DNA of 64,000 nt, from positions 81,321,262-81,385,261 of the forward strand of contig CM071936.1 of NCBI GenBank assembly GCA_016081115.2, in the 5' to 3' direction. The translations under genes and the position numbers were made by a program. Positions 21,293 through 32,616 of this stretch are shown here, one piece after another. This stretch comes from Rehmannia glutinosa (lineage: Eukaryota > Streptophyta > Magnoliopsida > Lamiales > Orobanchaceae). Under the pieces are notes generated by a model. It saw only the letters and a program-made list of their open reading frames with translations, was not told the origin of the DNA and did no database searches. Positions within the stretch are counted from its first letter, which is position 1, and the number at the start of each line of letters is the position of its first letter.

Positions 21293-22827
21293 TGTAGGTC
21301 CCAAGGGGTGTAAGTAAGGTTTAGAAGGGAGGGGGTTGAATAAACCTTACCAACTTTTCGATTTTAGTCCTTTTAAAATAATACAGAGTTAATTCCACAG
21401 CAAAGTCCTTGATGGACAACTAAGTTAGTTAATCAGCAGAGTTAGCCACTCAACAGACTTGAAAGAGCTGTTGATAGAATAAATCAGCTGTTTAGACTAA
21501 ACTTTAACTTGGTTGTGATGAGATTTTCAGCGGAAGACTTATCACCCTTGAATTTGATTTGAATTTGTTTTAACACTTTGTTAATTATCAGTTGGATAGC
21601 AAATTATCAGCAGATATAAAGTGATATACAGAAGTTTCCACTAATAATTTTTATAGAGGTTCGAAGATGGGGTAATTCTTCTACTCCTCTCTTCTCCAAC
21701 TCCTGGAGGAATCCACTAAGTAATAATCAATTTACAAAGTGGTTATCACCCGGATACAAGTCTTGGTCACACGGTGACTTGACTTGCTCCTTTGGGACTC
21801 GATCCGGAGATGCCTTGATCACACGGTGGCTTCTCGTCCAACTCAGTTTCTTCACAGGGTGGCTGTTTTGCTACTTCAGCTTACTTTCTCAAGCTTCTTA
21901 GATTGGATCACGAAGCCCTCCAATAACTTGAGATTGGTTCGACCTTGAACCTTCCTACAATCCTCCTTGGAAAGTAGACCCCTTTTGATTCTTCAAAAGT
22001 TTCCTCTTCAACAGTTTGAAGTTGTCTTTCCTTCACAGCTTAGTGTTGGATCGATTTCCTTCGAGATTTAGGCTTGAGGATTTTGCTTGAATAACTTGAG
22101 AATATTTTGCAGGTTATAGTATGAATAATGCTTGTTTGTTCGTGGTTCAGGTTACCTTTTCTCAAAGTGATTCCTCGGCCTTTTATAGTGAACTTTTCAA
22201 AAATCCGCCCATTGAAGAGATAGGCTGATTTGCAAAAGTCACTTATGTTCGTTGGCTTGTCTTTTCTTGGTCTTCAATCTTGAGATGTAGACCTTTCCTC
22301 GTATTAAATGAATGTCCAGCTTTTCAAGTTCTGACACGAGGTGCAGTGCTTCCCATTGGTTTATTCCTTCTGGGACTGAGCACTTTAAGACATGGCAGCA
22401 TGGAAGTATTACTTATTTAAGTAATATTCTTGACTTTTGTGCAACGGATTCTTTTCGGTTAACTCCTCTTTGTAGCTGCCTTTTCCCCAGGTGACTTGAG
22501 TCTGCTCCAATGATTGAAAGACTCATCTGTCACTTCAACTTGATTTGGCTTCTTGGGTTGACTTAATCGACTCTTCTCACACTGCCTCACACCGATACTC
22601 TTTCAAATGAGTCCTTGGTCTTCTTCTTGGCCATACTCGGTTGTTCCTCCTCGAGTCTTCTCTTCACATATTCAGTTGACTTCTTGTTTTTCCAGGCATA
22701 GCTAACTTGACTCAGCTTATTCAGCCCTATCTATTACAATAATAATTACAAGAAAAATGGGGTGCCAACTTTCTAGTCTAATTTTTACTTGGCATTCATC
22801 AAAATCTAAACAATAAATTTCCCAACA
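21293..22827 (-). mobile_element. 5' LTR of copia A (1535 bp)
   Basis: Ends TGTTGGGAAATT (at 22827) and GGGACCTACA (at 21293) on the minus strand. The TATA box is TATAAAAG at 22187-22180. Relative to the 3' LTR it has a short deletion near 21630 and scattered changes, many at CAG/CTG sites. The right flank ATTGG is the target duplication. Confidence 0.93.
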
Positions 22828-24092
22828 ATTGGTTTATAAACTAAAACAGAAATTTATCCTAAAAGAAACAAAGCAAAGAGTGGATTAAAAGATCAAGTAT
22901 GAATGAATGGATTCCTGGGTTATGATTTCAGTTAATATCCCCTTTTATTATCAGATTAATCAAACCAAAGTTAAACGTATTCTTCCCTATAGACCGATCA
23001 CAAAAGTAATTTATCCTCTCTCTCGAGATGCATGTAAAAGCATTGATTGGAATATCTATGCTAGCATCTCTACTCAACATGAGATATCCAACTCCCAAAA
23101 GTTCAAAAGATTATAAAGCCTCACGAATATTCACAGACTTCTCAATCATGCAAGATATTTATGTCAAGTACTCATAGATCTAGTATTGAAACTCATCGGT
23201 TAGAATTATGAATCAATACATCAAACAAGTTAAACCAAACGTGTTTTGATAAAACAAGAATTAAAGCAAAGAACTTGAATAGGGTTGGAAAACATTAACT
23301 TCAATTGTCATAAATCATCAAATAAAAGTATCCATTAATTTACTCCCAAACCCGGGAATCACAAAGTGTTTAGCCAGACATAGAAAAGAAATAATCCATA
23401 GACAAATTATTAACGTTCATGTCTAACTAATTGAAAATAACGATACTATGATGAGTGAACTCGGGGATGATGATGATCTCTCGATCTATCTTCAATCCTC
23501 GAAGGTGTGGTTGCGTTCTTGATCGATCTCTCCAATTCTCTAGTGGAAGATTGCTCTTTTCTCTGTTTTCTAGTTCAAACCTAGTTTAAACCGAGTAAAA
23601 CTCTATTTTTCCCGCAGAGGAGCACAAGGCCGTGCTGTATGGCACGCCCACCCCGTGCTGGGTGCCGCATGGATTGTCCAGAATTCTGCAGGAGGCACGG
23701 GCTGTGCCCTATGGCACGGCCTGCCCGTGCTGGTAGCCGAACCCAGAGTCCTCAGTTATAGGTTGAGCACGGGCCGTGCTAGGGAGCACGCCTGGCCCGT
23801 GCTCACCATTAACAGCTATCACGTGGCCTTTTTCTTCCATTTTTCGCCCGATTCGTCTGACTTCTTCTTGATTCAACTCCAAACTTCGTCTATCATTTCA
23901 AGTATTGGCGATTGCAATGCTCCGAATTGTTGCCAAAATGCTATAATTATCGATAAATTCCTACATAACGAGCAAAGCGTAATCCTTCTCCACAAAACAG
24001 GAATAAAACCATATTTACTCATATAATGCATGCATATCAACACATTCTAGTCAAGATTAAGTCCAAAATACATGCACAATACATGTCAATCA
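22828..24092 (-). mobile_element. 3' LTR of gypsy G, remaining 1265 bp
   Basis: Continuation of the G 3' LTR after copia A, from the target duplication ATTGG to the LTR start, which reads TGATTGACATG on the minus strand (24092). Compared with the 5' LTR (31315-32616) it lacks about 50 bases near 23580. It contains a cluster of CACGGGC/GCCCGTG words at 23620-23810. Confidence 0.9.
23620..23812. repeat. Cluster of CACGGGC palindromic words in the G 3' LTR
   Basis: GC-rich island within the LTR made of repeated inverted words such as GCACGGGCCGTGC and GGCACGGCCTGCCCGTGC, separated by 10-40 bases. The 5' LTR has the equivalent cluster at 32160-32330, including the near-perfect GCACGGGCTGCCCGTGC at 32238-32254. 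Confidence 0.8.
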
Positions 24093-25530
24093 AACCCCCA
24101 AACTTAAACTGTTGACAGTCTCGGTCAACACTTTATAAACAAGACAACACAAATGGGGTAAAGAAGAGCAACTCAAGAACACCGCATCACAATTCATGTC
24201 ATCTGTTCATAGACATCAAACACAAACCAACCAAGTTTCAAATAGCTAACACGGAGCACAAGACTATTAAAATCATGGTAAAACACTTCAAATGACGCCT
24301 CTCAGGGATAAATTGTATATTCTACTCACTAGAATAAAAAGGTACGTGTATTCGCTCAAGTCATGTCAATGTTGAAGAATTACCATATGCTTGCAAATCG
24401 TCTCACATATCCGCCACTCGTTTGTATGCAATTCATCAATCAGAAGGGACTTTGTTTATGGTTGTAATGAAGGCTCTTTGGTTAAGGTAGAGAAATATGG
24501 ATAAAGTTACTCAACTCAAGCGTATAGATTGGTAAGCACATCGTTTTTCTCAAATAGTTAGTCTAATACGAATCAACTATGTACTCCCAATCGCATTATA
24601 TCCTATCACCTCTCTATTTCTTCCTTCTTTTTCATACAAATCATTCTTCTTTGCCTTACATCACAATTTCCAGCCTATTTTTCGTACTGCCGACTCACTT
24701 TTTCAGTCATTTGTTTTTCGACTCTTTTGTGAGTATCCTCTCTTTTTCTCCTTTTCTTCTTTTATTCTCAATCACCCAACATATACACTATTTTCTAACT
24801 TCTCGATACCCTTTCATTCAACCCTTTATTCAATCCCTTTACTCAATGATATACGCTCAAGCTTAGGGTAACAGATATATCAAATTAAGTTCTAAGGCTT
24901 GAAATGTGGCTATCAAAAAATCAGGCAATAGGCTAAAATTGGCTAACTAGGGAAATCATATATCATAAGGTAGGTAAAAAGGCTTCAAAAGGCTTAACAA
25001 AAATGGCCTAGAATCATTTTCATGAATGCATACAACATGTGACTTTGACAGAGATACGCAGAGCAAGTTCTAGAATTCAAAACAACATGAATGACACACT
25101 CAATTAACAAAGAAGATCGCATAATATGAAAGCAAATAAAAGGCTCAAAAGCTCATGGCTTATAAGTGCATAATTCAAAGTATTTTAACCATGATCCCAA
25201 TAATCACATGCTCCATATTAATTATTCTCAACCCGGTCAACTCACGCTCAACACCCAATTCAAAACAACATAAACTGCTCAACACATGCTCCCAAGATCG
25301 ACAAACACACAATAGCGGTCAACTCACTCCCTAAACAACTAAGAAAGCAATAAACATGCTAAAGCAATAAACGTGCTAAAATAATCAAAAACAACTAATG
25401 CAATGCATACTACATGCTCTAAATGCAACTACATGAATGCAAAACGCCACACCCTTCAAAAAAATACTACCTCTCCCCCCAAACTTGAATGAAATTATAG
25501 CGCATAGAAGAAAAGGTAGAATTTCAATGA
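24093..25530 (-). mobile_element. Gypsy G 3' non-coding tail with PPT
   Basis: Adjoining the LTR, the minus strand reads AAGTTTGGGGGTTTGA, the Athila-type polypurine tract (24103-24093). The remaining 1.4 kb is AT-rich and non-coding and corresponds to the tail between the extra ORF and the 3' LTR of Athila elements. The plus-strand open frame near 24580 is Phe/Ser-rich chance sequence. I see nothing else in it. Confidence 0.75.
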
Positions 25531-25539
25531 AAAGTGTGG

Positions 25540-26980
25540 ATAGGACCTGGATTACTGTGGGGGTGGCGGCGGAAAATGGCCCTGGGAAATATGCCAATTT
25601 TGAATCTGATGCAACGTCTGCAATATCTCCAACTCCCGCTGCTCTTGAGTTTGGTACCACAAGTCCTGGGCTTGGTACCTTTGCTCCTGGGCCTGATGCC
25701 TTTGTTCATGCTCTGCTCGGAAAGCTTGGAACTCATCCTGGTGAATCCGGAAGTCGTCCCCATGCTGTCACATGCTCTCCTCAAGAGCATAGAATCTATC
25801 CTGATCATATTGTCCCCCACGCTCCTCACCTTGGTGGGAGCTCTCTGGAATGTCGGGCCGCCCCTGTGGGAAGCCCTGCTCGAAACCCCTCTCTTGGCGA
25901 TCGTACTACCTCGCCTCCATCACCAAATCTTCTTCATCGGGTAACCCTGCTACCCTCCTCCTTTTTCATGCAGTCAGGCCATCCATGACCCTAATATGAG
26001 CCTCAGAGTACATGAGCCAGTTAATTTGATTGTCCACCACAGCACTGAGCTGTGGGTTAGGGAGGGGGAAAGCAGACCCGACTTTTTGTTGAAAACAGAG
26101 GATGTTCTCCTCTTCAGTTATGATCTTCATTGTGCGGAGGGCACTCATGTTGATGCTTCGGCTACTCCATATCGGCTCCATGCGGCTCATGTCAACCCGA
26201 AAATGTTGAGCAATGGGGGTGATCATTCCCCCAATTAATATTATCCCCGCTTCCTGCTGAGATATGTAAACGGCGTGTTCCACAAAGTACGTCGCCAAAT
26301 TATAAGGGGTGCGGGTGAGCATACACCAAAGTAGGTATAGCTCCCTCGCTTGCATACCCCTGTTGTTGTCGGGCGAACACTGAATGGGTCGTCACTTTTT
26401 GGATGTAACGGAATACGGGGTTGCGGAGTGCCAAGGCCTTGGATGTGCGCGCTGCATATTGCATTAGGACGGTTTTCTGGGGTTTCAGTCAACAATCGCC
26501 AAAATTCATGTGAGTTATAGTTTGCAGCATTCCGGTACGGGGCGTCGAATGGTACCCCAAAATCTGGTTCAATTCGGCGATAGTGACGTTTCTCCATACG
26601 TTGTCCAATCTGAAATGGATTTTCCGAGGTTCATTTCTGGCTCGTGTCTCCATAACCTGCACAGTGCTCAAGAATTCAAGGGCGAGTGTTTTGAATGTCG
26701 GCCACCGCCCTTGCATGGAAGCGGTCCATCCCACTCGTTTGAACATGTGCCAAACCTCCTCATGTATCCCGAGAGCTCGGGTACACTCATCGTCGGCATA
26801 CCGTGTGGGCGTGAAAGAACGAATGATGAGCCGGTTCCACTTATCCAGTATCTCATTCTCAGTTACAGTGAGCCCATAAGCCTTGGGGCTATCTGGGTGA
26901 GGTGGCGCACGTGTGGCGGCGGCCCCCCATCCTCGTCTACCTCGGTTTGGTCGTGGTTCAGCCTTTTGTTCGAATAAGTA
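25540..26980 (-). pseudogene. Gypsy G Athila-type extra ORF (env-like position)
   Basis: The ORF downstream of pol in Athila elements, in several frames. Recognisable text on the minus strand: MFKRVGWTASMQGRWPTFKT, LALEFLSTVQV and KIHFRLDNVWRNVTIAELNQ (26746-26489), then ARELYLLWCMLTRTPYNLAT and GGMITPIAQHFRVDM (26355-25966). These match my memory of the ATHILA ORF-1 family (Pfam PF03078). It ends in a Gln/Glu-rich coiled tail (HEQRHQAQEQRYQAQ, about 25700) and a Pro run. Its role is unknown; an envelope function is often suggested from position only. Frameshifts split it. Confidence 0.78.
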
Positions 26981-27939
26981 CCTGGCTAATCACTGGTGAG
27001 AATTCGTACATGCCAAGTAAAACAAACGATGACTTACTTACAACAATTAACGTAAGGCATAGTGTCTCATCTCAACAATTCAATTCACAATTAAGCTTCC
27101 AAGCCCAAACAACAATATAATTGTAGAGAATCCTAGTCACTAACACCCTAAACAATCGAGCTCATGTATAATTCATCAAGCAATCAACCAAAATCATCCT
27201 AATTCTACAACCCACAAGGTGTTCGATAAAATGCCCAATAGAAAATTTCAATCAAATTCATGGCAGAAGTATCAAACAAGCATAATATAGCAACCCTAAT
27301 CCATAATCCTCAAGAAATTCGAAATAAAAAGTGCAATTCATACCTTAAATCCCGAGAATTCGAAAAGAGTTGAAATTTGAAACACTAGGTGCTTTTCTAC
27401 TCAAATCCTTTCTTCAAAGCAATTTCACAAGTGTAATTCGTGTTAGAGTAGTGTGAGAAGTGATTTGGGGTGATAATCTAGGAGATATTTTCAAAAACAA
27501 TTGAGGGGGTCGAGTTTTTGCTAAGTCTGCGCAAGAGAGGGATGATTTTTGTGAGAAAACTGACTCTCTGCTCGTCTTAGTATGCTTCAGCGGAAGGGAA
27601 CACGGGCGGCCCGTGCTAGGGGCCGAACTTGCAACCCCAAAATCTGGGCACCGCACGGGCCGTGCGCATGGCGCACGGGCTGCCCTTGCGGGGTGCCGAA
27701 AAAACTACCTCACGTCTTTGGTACCCGGCCACGCAAATTTGCCCGTCTTTGGGTTTTTTCAAAAAAATTTCGATTTGTCAAAAAAAAAATTTATAAAGAA
27801 AACAATGAAAAAAATTCTAACTTAGAAAAGGGAAAAACAAACCAAGAAAACATGGGAAGAAATAAAACAGCAAAACCATTGGGTTGCCTCCCAACAAGCG
27901 CTAAATTTAACGTCTATAGCTTGACGCCCGTTTACTCGA
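26981..27939 (-). mobile_element. Gypsy G spacer between protease and extra ORF
   Basis: Non-coding. Just after the protease the minus strand reads GCGCTTGTTGGGAGGCAACC (27900-27880), a string that usually follows the end of pol in Athila elements. Finding it right after protease shows that RT, RNase H and integrase were lost by deletion. A GC-rich cluster (27598-27700) with CACGGGCGGCCCGTG (27601-27615) repeats the palindromic word type of the LTR. The rest is AT-rich without genes. Confidence 0.75.
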
Positions 27940-28720
27940 TCATGGTTCCAGCAAAGTGATGCAAGTCACTTCTTTATGTCCTTCTCCTTGCCAATTCAAC
28001 TCGCATAGATTTGACCCTCCTTTGAATGCCTCTAGCGTAGAAGTCACCCGTCGGTCGAATGCCATGTTCTTCTCGTTTGCATCGTTCGAGCGGCAGTACA
28101 CAGATGCTTCTGAGCTGCTGGTCCTTATCGTGTACTTCGCTTTCTCACCATTTAGTACGTCCTGCACATGATCTATAGCACACACACAATGACACGGATT
28201 AAAAGTATTAGCACTTAATTCGATGACAGATATTGATTTACAATACTCCCTGTTATCATGATGGTTCCCAGCCTTATAGATGGAGAACAACACTTGCTCA
28301 TGATTAACTCGTAATGTGAGCTCTCCTTTTTGTACATCTATCAATGCGCGTGCAGTGGCTAGGAATGGACGTCCGAGTATCAGAGGGACGTCAAGATCTT
28401 CCTCCATGTCAAGCACTAAAAAGTCCACAGGGAATATAAACTTGTCTACCTTTACGAGCACATCCTCCACGATTCCCTTAGGATATGTGAGTGATCTATC
28501 TGCTAGTTGTAAGGTGACCGTAGACGGCTTCACCTCTCCTAATCCAAGTTTCCTGAAAATGGACAAGGGCATTAGACTAATACTTGCTCCTAGATCACAA
28601 AGTGCTTTCTTAAATACAACACCACCCATAGCACAAGGGATAGTGAAACTCCCCAGATCTTTGAGCTTCTGTGGTAGTTTCCTTTGAATGATCGCTATTT
28701 GCACTCCTCGGTCAAGTTGA
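27940..28720 (-). CDS. Gypsy G aspartic protease (retropepsin-like)
   Basis: A 254-residue open frame from 28704. It has the Athila protease signature ALCDLGASISLMPLSIFRKL, where the usual DSGA is DLGA, then TVTLQLADRSLTYPKGIVED, the flap-like FPVDFLVLDMEED and the second conserved block PLILGRPFLATARALIDV. The fold is complete and has no stop. It would process the Gag polyprotein. It lies after gag, and the sequence after position about 27940 is the post-pol spacer, so no RT follows. Confidence 0.88.
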
Positions 28721-29122
28721 GTGTCTCGGGTCCGCCAAATTTTTCTTCTTGGACATCACTTCCTTCAAAAACTTCGCATAGTTGGGCATCTGCTCCAATG
28801 CGTCTGCAAATGGTATGTTAATATGCAGTTTCATAAAAATGTCTAAGAATTTAGCAAATTGGGAGTCTAACTTTTTCTTTTTAAAACGTTGAGGGAAAGG
28901 AAGTGGTATAGAAAAGTTTTAAAGATCAGAGTTAGAGAAAGATTTAAGCTTCTCAGCCCCTTTTTGTTCAGTGACATGGTCCTCAACTCCTTCCTCGGCC
29001 TTAACCTCGCCGTTTACTTCAGTTTCCGCGTCTCTCAGCATGTCGATCGCCGCTCCAGCAGGGCGCACGGGCAGGTCGTGCGGTGCCGCACGGGCTATGC
29101 CGTCATGCGATTGTTCAACAAT

Positions 29123-30996
29123 TTATGGTATTTTTGGCCCCTTATATTCCGTTCCACTCATCAGACAAATGGCGTTACACTGTTCCTTCGGGTTAACCTC
29201 AGTGTTGCTCGGAAATTGGCCTTTCTGATGCTGCCCACCAATAATCGTAGCTAATTGACCAATTTGGGTTTCAAGATTTTTCATTTGGGACCCCATAGTG
29301 TTGGCCAATTGTGTGACATGGTTTTCGATTTTATTCATCTTTGCCTCATCCTTGGTAAATCTGTTCCTCGTCTCACTCATGAATGGGGCGAGAATGTCCT
29401 CTAAAGATGGCTTTGGCTCCACATTAATGACACCGTTTGTCACATAAAACCCCGATGGTGGTTGCATCACATTCTTCGTGTTCGCGTAGGAGAAGTTCTC
29501 GTGGTTTCTCAAACCCAGATGGTAATGGGTAGGAGCTTGATTGTTCCGAAAATTGTTAAAATTCCGGTTATTCACATAATTTGCTTCCTCTATCAGATCT
29601 AGAGGAGCTCCCCCATTACTTGCACCCGCGTTTCCCTTATTTGTCTTTGTTAAAGCACACAATTGGTTTGTCAATACGGCCATCTGGCTGTCAACTCTTT
29701 AATTGGGTCCGAATCAGAAACTTTGGCTACCCTTTTCACATTAGTCCTCTCGGAGGGCCACTGGTAGATATTCATGGCCATCTCCTCTAATAAGTTGAAC
29801 GCATCCTCCGGAAACCTCGTAAGTAGAGCACCCCCTGCTGCAGCATACACAAACGATCTAGTCTGCCCCATCAACCCATTGTAAAAGAAACAGAGTTGTT
29901 GATCTTCAAGAAATCCGTGCTGCGGGCACCTCCTCAACAAATCCCGGAATCTCTCCCAGCCCTCATACAAAGGCTCAGAGTCAAATTGCCTGAATTGAGT
30001 GATCTCACTTTTGAGCTGCAGTGTTTTGCTTGGTGGGAAGTATTTAAACAGAAACCTCTGACTCAACTCATCCCAATTGTTCACACTCCCCTGAGTTAGG
30101 GTGCCTAGCCAGTTCCTAGCCTTATCCCTTAAAGAGAAAGGGAATAGGCGAAGACGTATAGCATCATCAGTCATCCCATTCATCTTGATAGTATTGAAGA
30201 TCTGTATGAAATTCGCAAGATGAGAGTTGGGATCCTCATATGGGAAACCCCAAACTGATTCTGTTGCACCATCGAGATCAGTGCTGGCTTCAGCTCAAAG
30301 TTATTCGCATTGTTGGGACATTGGCAATTCCACCATGGTTGCGATTGATTGGGCGAAAGTAATCACGAATCGCTTGTTGTTGGACTGCCGGAGCTACTGG
30401 AACCTCTGGTATTGGTAACTCGACATTGACCCTTCCATGGTTGCAGAAATCGCTAGGCGCTAGTCGGGTGGCTGACCAGCGCCTAGGTGGGCGCCTAGAC
30501 TACTTAGGCAGCCGCCTAGGAACAACACTATTTTTTTATTTTTTATTTCATTTTTTTTATTTTTGGCCGATTTTTGGTCGATTTTTCCCGCCTAGACCGC
30601 CTAGCCCACCTAGGCGGGCACCTAGGCGGGCACCTAGGCCCGATTTTTTGGCCACCTAGGAGAGCGCCTAGCTCCGATTTGGTGCCGCCTAGCCCGCCTA
30701 GCCCGATTTTTGGCCAAAACGATTTTTTTGGGCAATTTGGACAAAATCGGATCGGCCTAGGGGCGCCTAGCGCCTAGTCTGCGCCTAGGCCGATTTTTAC
30801 AACACTGGACCCTTCTGGCCCAGTTGTTACCTTCGTTATCGACCCCGTTATTGCCTTCGTTTTTCTCTTCTACGCCTACCATAGTCTGTTCCTGTTGTCT
30901 TTCTACTCGTTTAGTAACCGCACTAATTCGCCTAGCAAAAGCCTCAACCTCCGGTATGAACGGTGCTAATTCTCCTTGCTTCGAGCGAGTGTTCAT
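29123..30996 (-). pseudogene. Gypsy G gag, interrupted
   Basis: Starts at MNTRSKQGELAPFIPEVEAF (ATG 30996), about 140 bases after the PBS. A hAT-like element splits it at 30807/30436, and at least two frameshifts follow before the retrotransposon gag domain (30183-29671) with LRLFPFSLRDKARNWL, SELWDELSQRF-like helices and FLEDQQLCFFYNGL. The C-terminal piece 29683-29123 has EDILAPFMSETRNRF, QIGQLATIIG and ends in the Athila signature NPKEQCNAICLMSG. No zinc knuckle is seen, as in other Athila gags. It forms the particle core. Confidence 0.88.
30428..30815. mobile_element. Non-autonomous hAT-like element, 372 bp, in gypsy G gag
   Basis: The element is 30436-30807, flanked by a perfect 8-bp duplication GACCCTTC (30428-30435 and 30808-30815). 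Ends: CATGGTTGCAGAAATCG on the left and, reverse-complemented, CAGTGTTGTAAAAATCG on the right. An 8-bp duplication and CA-starting ends are hAT features. The interior is built from repeated GCCTAGGCG and CACCTAGG words, with a T-rich core near 30530-30590. There is no transposase. Confidence 0.9.
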
Positions 30997-31134
30997 GCAC
31001 TACCTGAACCAACTAAAAAAAGCAAGTCAAACACAGTAGAAATAAAATCAAACAACAAAATAAAAAGAAAGAAAAAATGTCTAAATTAAAAATAATTCTA
31101 TTTATCGCAATATTAGTACTAAAAATTTAATTAG

Positions 31135-31152
31135 TCCCCGGCAACGGCGCCA
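31135..31152 (-). other. Primer binding site of gypsy G (tRNA-Asp)
   Basis: The minus strand reads TGGCGCCGTTGCCGGGGA, 18 bases perfectly complementary to the 3' end of plant tRNA-Asp as I know it. This PBS is typical of Athila/Tat gypsy elements. It lies seven bases inside the 5' LTR end. Confidence 0.93.
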
Positions 31153-31158
31153 AAAACT

Positions 31159-32616
31159 TATTCACCTTATTTTTTTTGCCTCACCGCAAGTGTACGGTGC
31201 AGTTTATAGAATAGGGTTAGCAAGGTCGAATCCACGGGGACTAATAAATTAATGTACTAATTACTGGATTATAATAGCCTTATTTTTATCTAGGCGATCG
31301 AAAGTTGAAGGATTGGTTTATAAACTAAAACAGAAATTTATCCTAAAAGAAACAAAGCAAAGAGTGGATTAAAAGATCAAGTATGAATGAATGGATTCCT
31401 GGGTTATGGTTTCAGTTAATATCTCCTTTTATTATCAGATTAATCAAACCAAAGTTAAACGTATTCTTCCCTATAGACCGATCACAAAAGTAATTTACCC
31501 TCTCTCTCGAGATGCATGTAAAAGCGTTGATTGGAATATCTATGCTAGCATCTCTACTCAACATGAGATATCCAACTCCAAAAGTTCAAAAGATTATAAA
31601 GCCTCACGAATATTCACAGACTTCTCAATCATGCGAGATATTCAGGTCAAGTACTCATAAATCTAGCATTGAAACTCATCGGTTAGAATTATGAATCAAT
31701 ACATCAAACAAGTTAAACCAAACGCATTTTGATAAAACAAGAATTAAAGCAAAGTACTTGAATAGGGTTGGAAAACATTAACTTCAATTGTCATTAATCA
31801 TCAAATAAAAGTATCCATTAATTTACTCGCAAACCCGGGAATCACAAAGTGTTTAGCCAGACATAGAAAAGTAATAATCCATAGACAAATTATTAACGTT
31901 CATGTCTAACTAATTGAAAATAACGATACTATAGAATGAGTGAACTCGGGGATGATAATGATCTCTCGATCTATCTTCAATTCTCGAAGGTGTGGTTGCG
32001 GTCTTGATTGATCTCTACAATTCTCTGGTGGAAGATTGCTCTTTTCTCTGCTTTCTAGGGTAAAATCAGCATCTCCCTGTTTGTGGCCACCCCGTGTCTA
32101 TTTGTACTTTGTTTGGGCCGAAACCTAGTTGAAATTGAGTCAAACTCTATTTTTCCCGCAGAGGAGCACGGGTTGTGTTGTATGGCACACCCAGCCCGTG
32201 CTGGGTGCCGCATGGATTGTCCAGAATTCTGCATGAGGCACGGGCTGCCCGTGCTGGTAGCCGAACCCAGAGTCTTCAGTTATAGGTTGAGCACGGGCCG
32301 TGCTAGGGAGCACGCCCTGCCCGTGCTCACATGTAACAGCTAGCACGTGGCCTTTTTCTTCCGTTTTTCGCCCAATTCGTCTGACTTCTTCTTGATTCGA
32401 CTCCAAACTTCGTCTATCATGTCAAGTATTGGCGATTGCAATGCTCCGAATTGTTGCAAAAATGCTACAATTATTGATAAATTCCTACAAAATGAGCAAA
32501 GCGTAATCCTTTTCCATAAAACAGGAATAAAACCCTATTTACTCATATAATGCATGCATATCAACACATTCTAGCCAAGATTAAGCCCAAAATACATGCA
32601 CAATACATGTCAATCA
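31159..32616 (-). mobile_element. 5' LTR of gypsy G (1458 bp)
   Basis: On its own strand it starts TGATTGACATG (32616) and ends GGTGAATA (31159), where the final CA has become TA. It preserves the uninterrupted target of copia A (GAAGGATTGGTTTATAAAC, from 31308). It carries the CACGGGC palindrome cluster at 32160-32330. The right flank AGCTC matches the left AGCTG in four of five bases. Confidence 0.9.

Larger units (their letters stand above)
8673..22827 (-). mobile_element. Copia A: full-length SIRE/Maximus-like retrotransposon, 14.2 kb
   Basis: Minus-strand Ty1-copia element with both LTRs, a perfect 5-bp target duplication (ATTGG, 8668-8672 and 22828-22832), a PBS, gag, protease, integrase, RT, RNase H, a long extra ORF after pol, and a PPT. 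Long LTRs (1.5 kb) plus a large 3' ORF are the layout of the SIRE/Maximus lineage; lineage placement is from layout and not from a phylogeny. Every major ORF has stops or frameshifts as printed, many at CAG/CTG sites. The empty site is preserved in the 5' LTR of G at 31310-31325, which proves the insertion. Confidence 0.93.
8515..32616 (-). mobile_element. Athila-type gypsy retrotransposon G, interrupted, non-autonomous
   Basis: Complete minus-strand Ty3-gypsy element bounded by two LTRs and a near-matching target duplication (AGCTG at 8510-8514, AGCTC at 32617-32621) in copia B. Order on its own strand: 5' LTR, tRNA-Asp PBS, leader, gag, protease, spacer, Athila-type extra ORF, non-coding tail, PPT, 3' LTR. 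The RT, RNase H and integrase part of pol is absent. The protease runs directly into the spacer that normally follows pol, so it could only move with proteins supplied in trans. It carries copia A in its 3' LTR and a hAT-like element in gag. Confidence 0.88.

Noticed and set aside
24579..24866. 95-residue Phe/Ser-rich frame
   Set aside because: AT- and pyrimidine-rich chance frame in the non-coding 3' tail of gypsy G.
25437..25988. 183-residue plus-strand Pro-rich frame
   Set aside because: Reverse strand of the Gln-rich tail of the gypsy G extra ORF, which fits on the minus strand.
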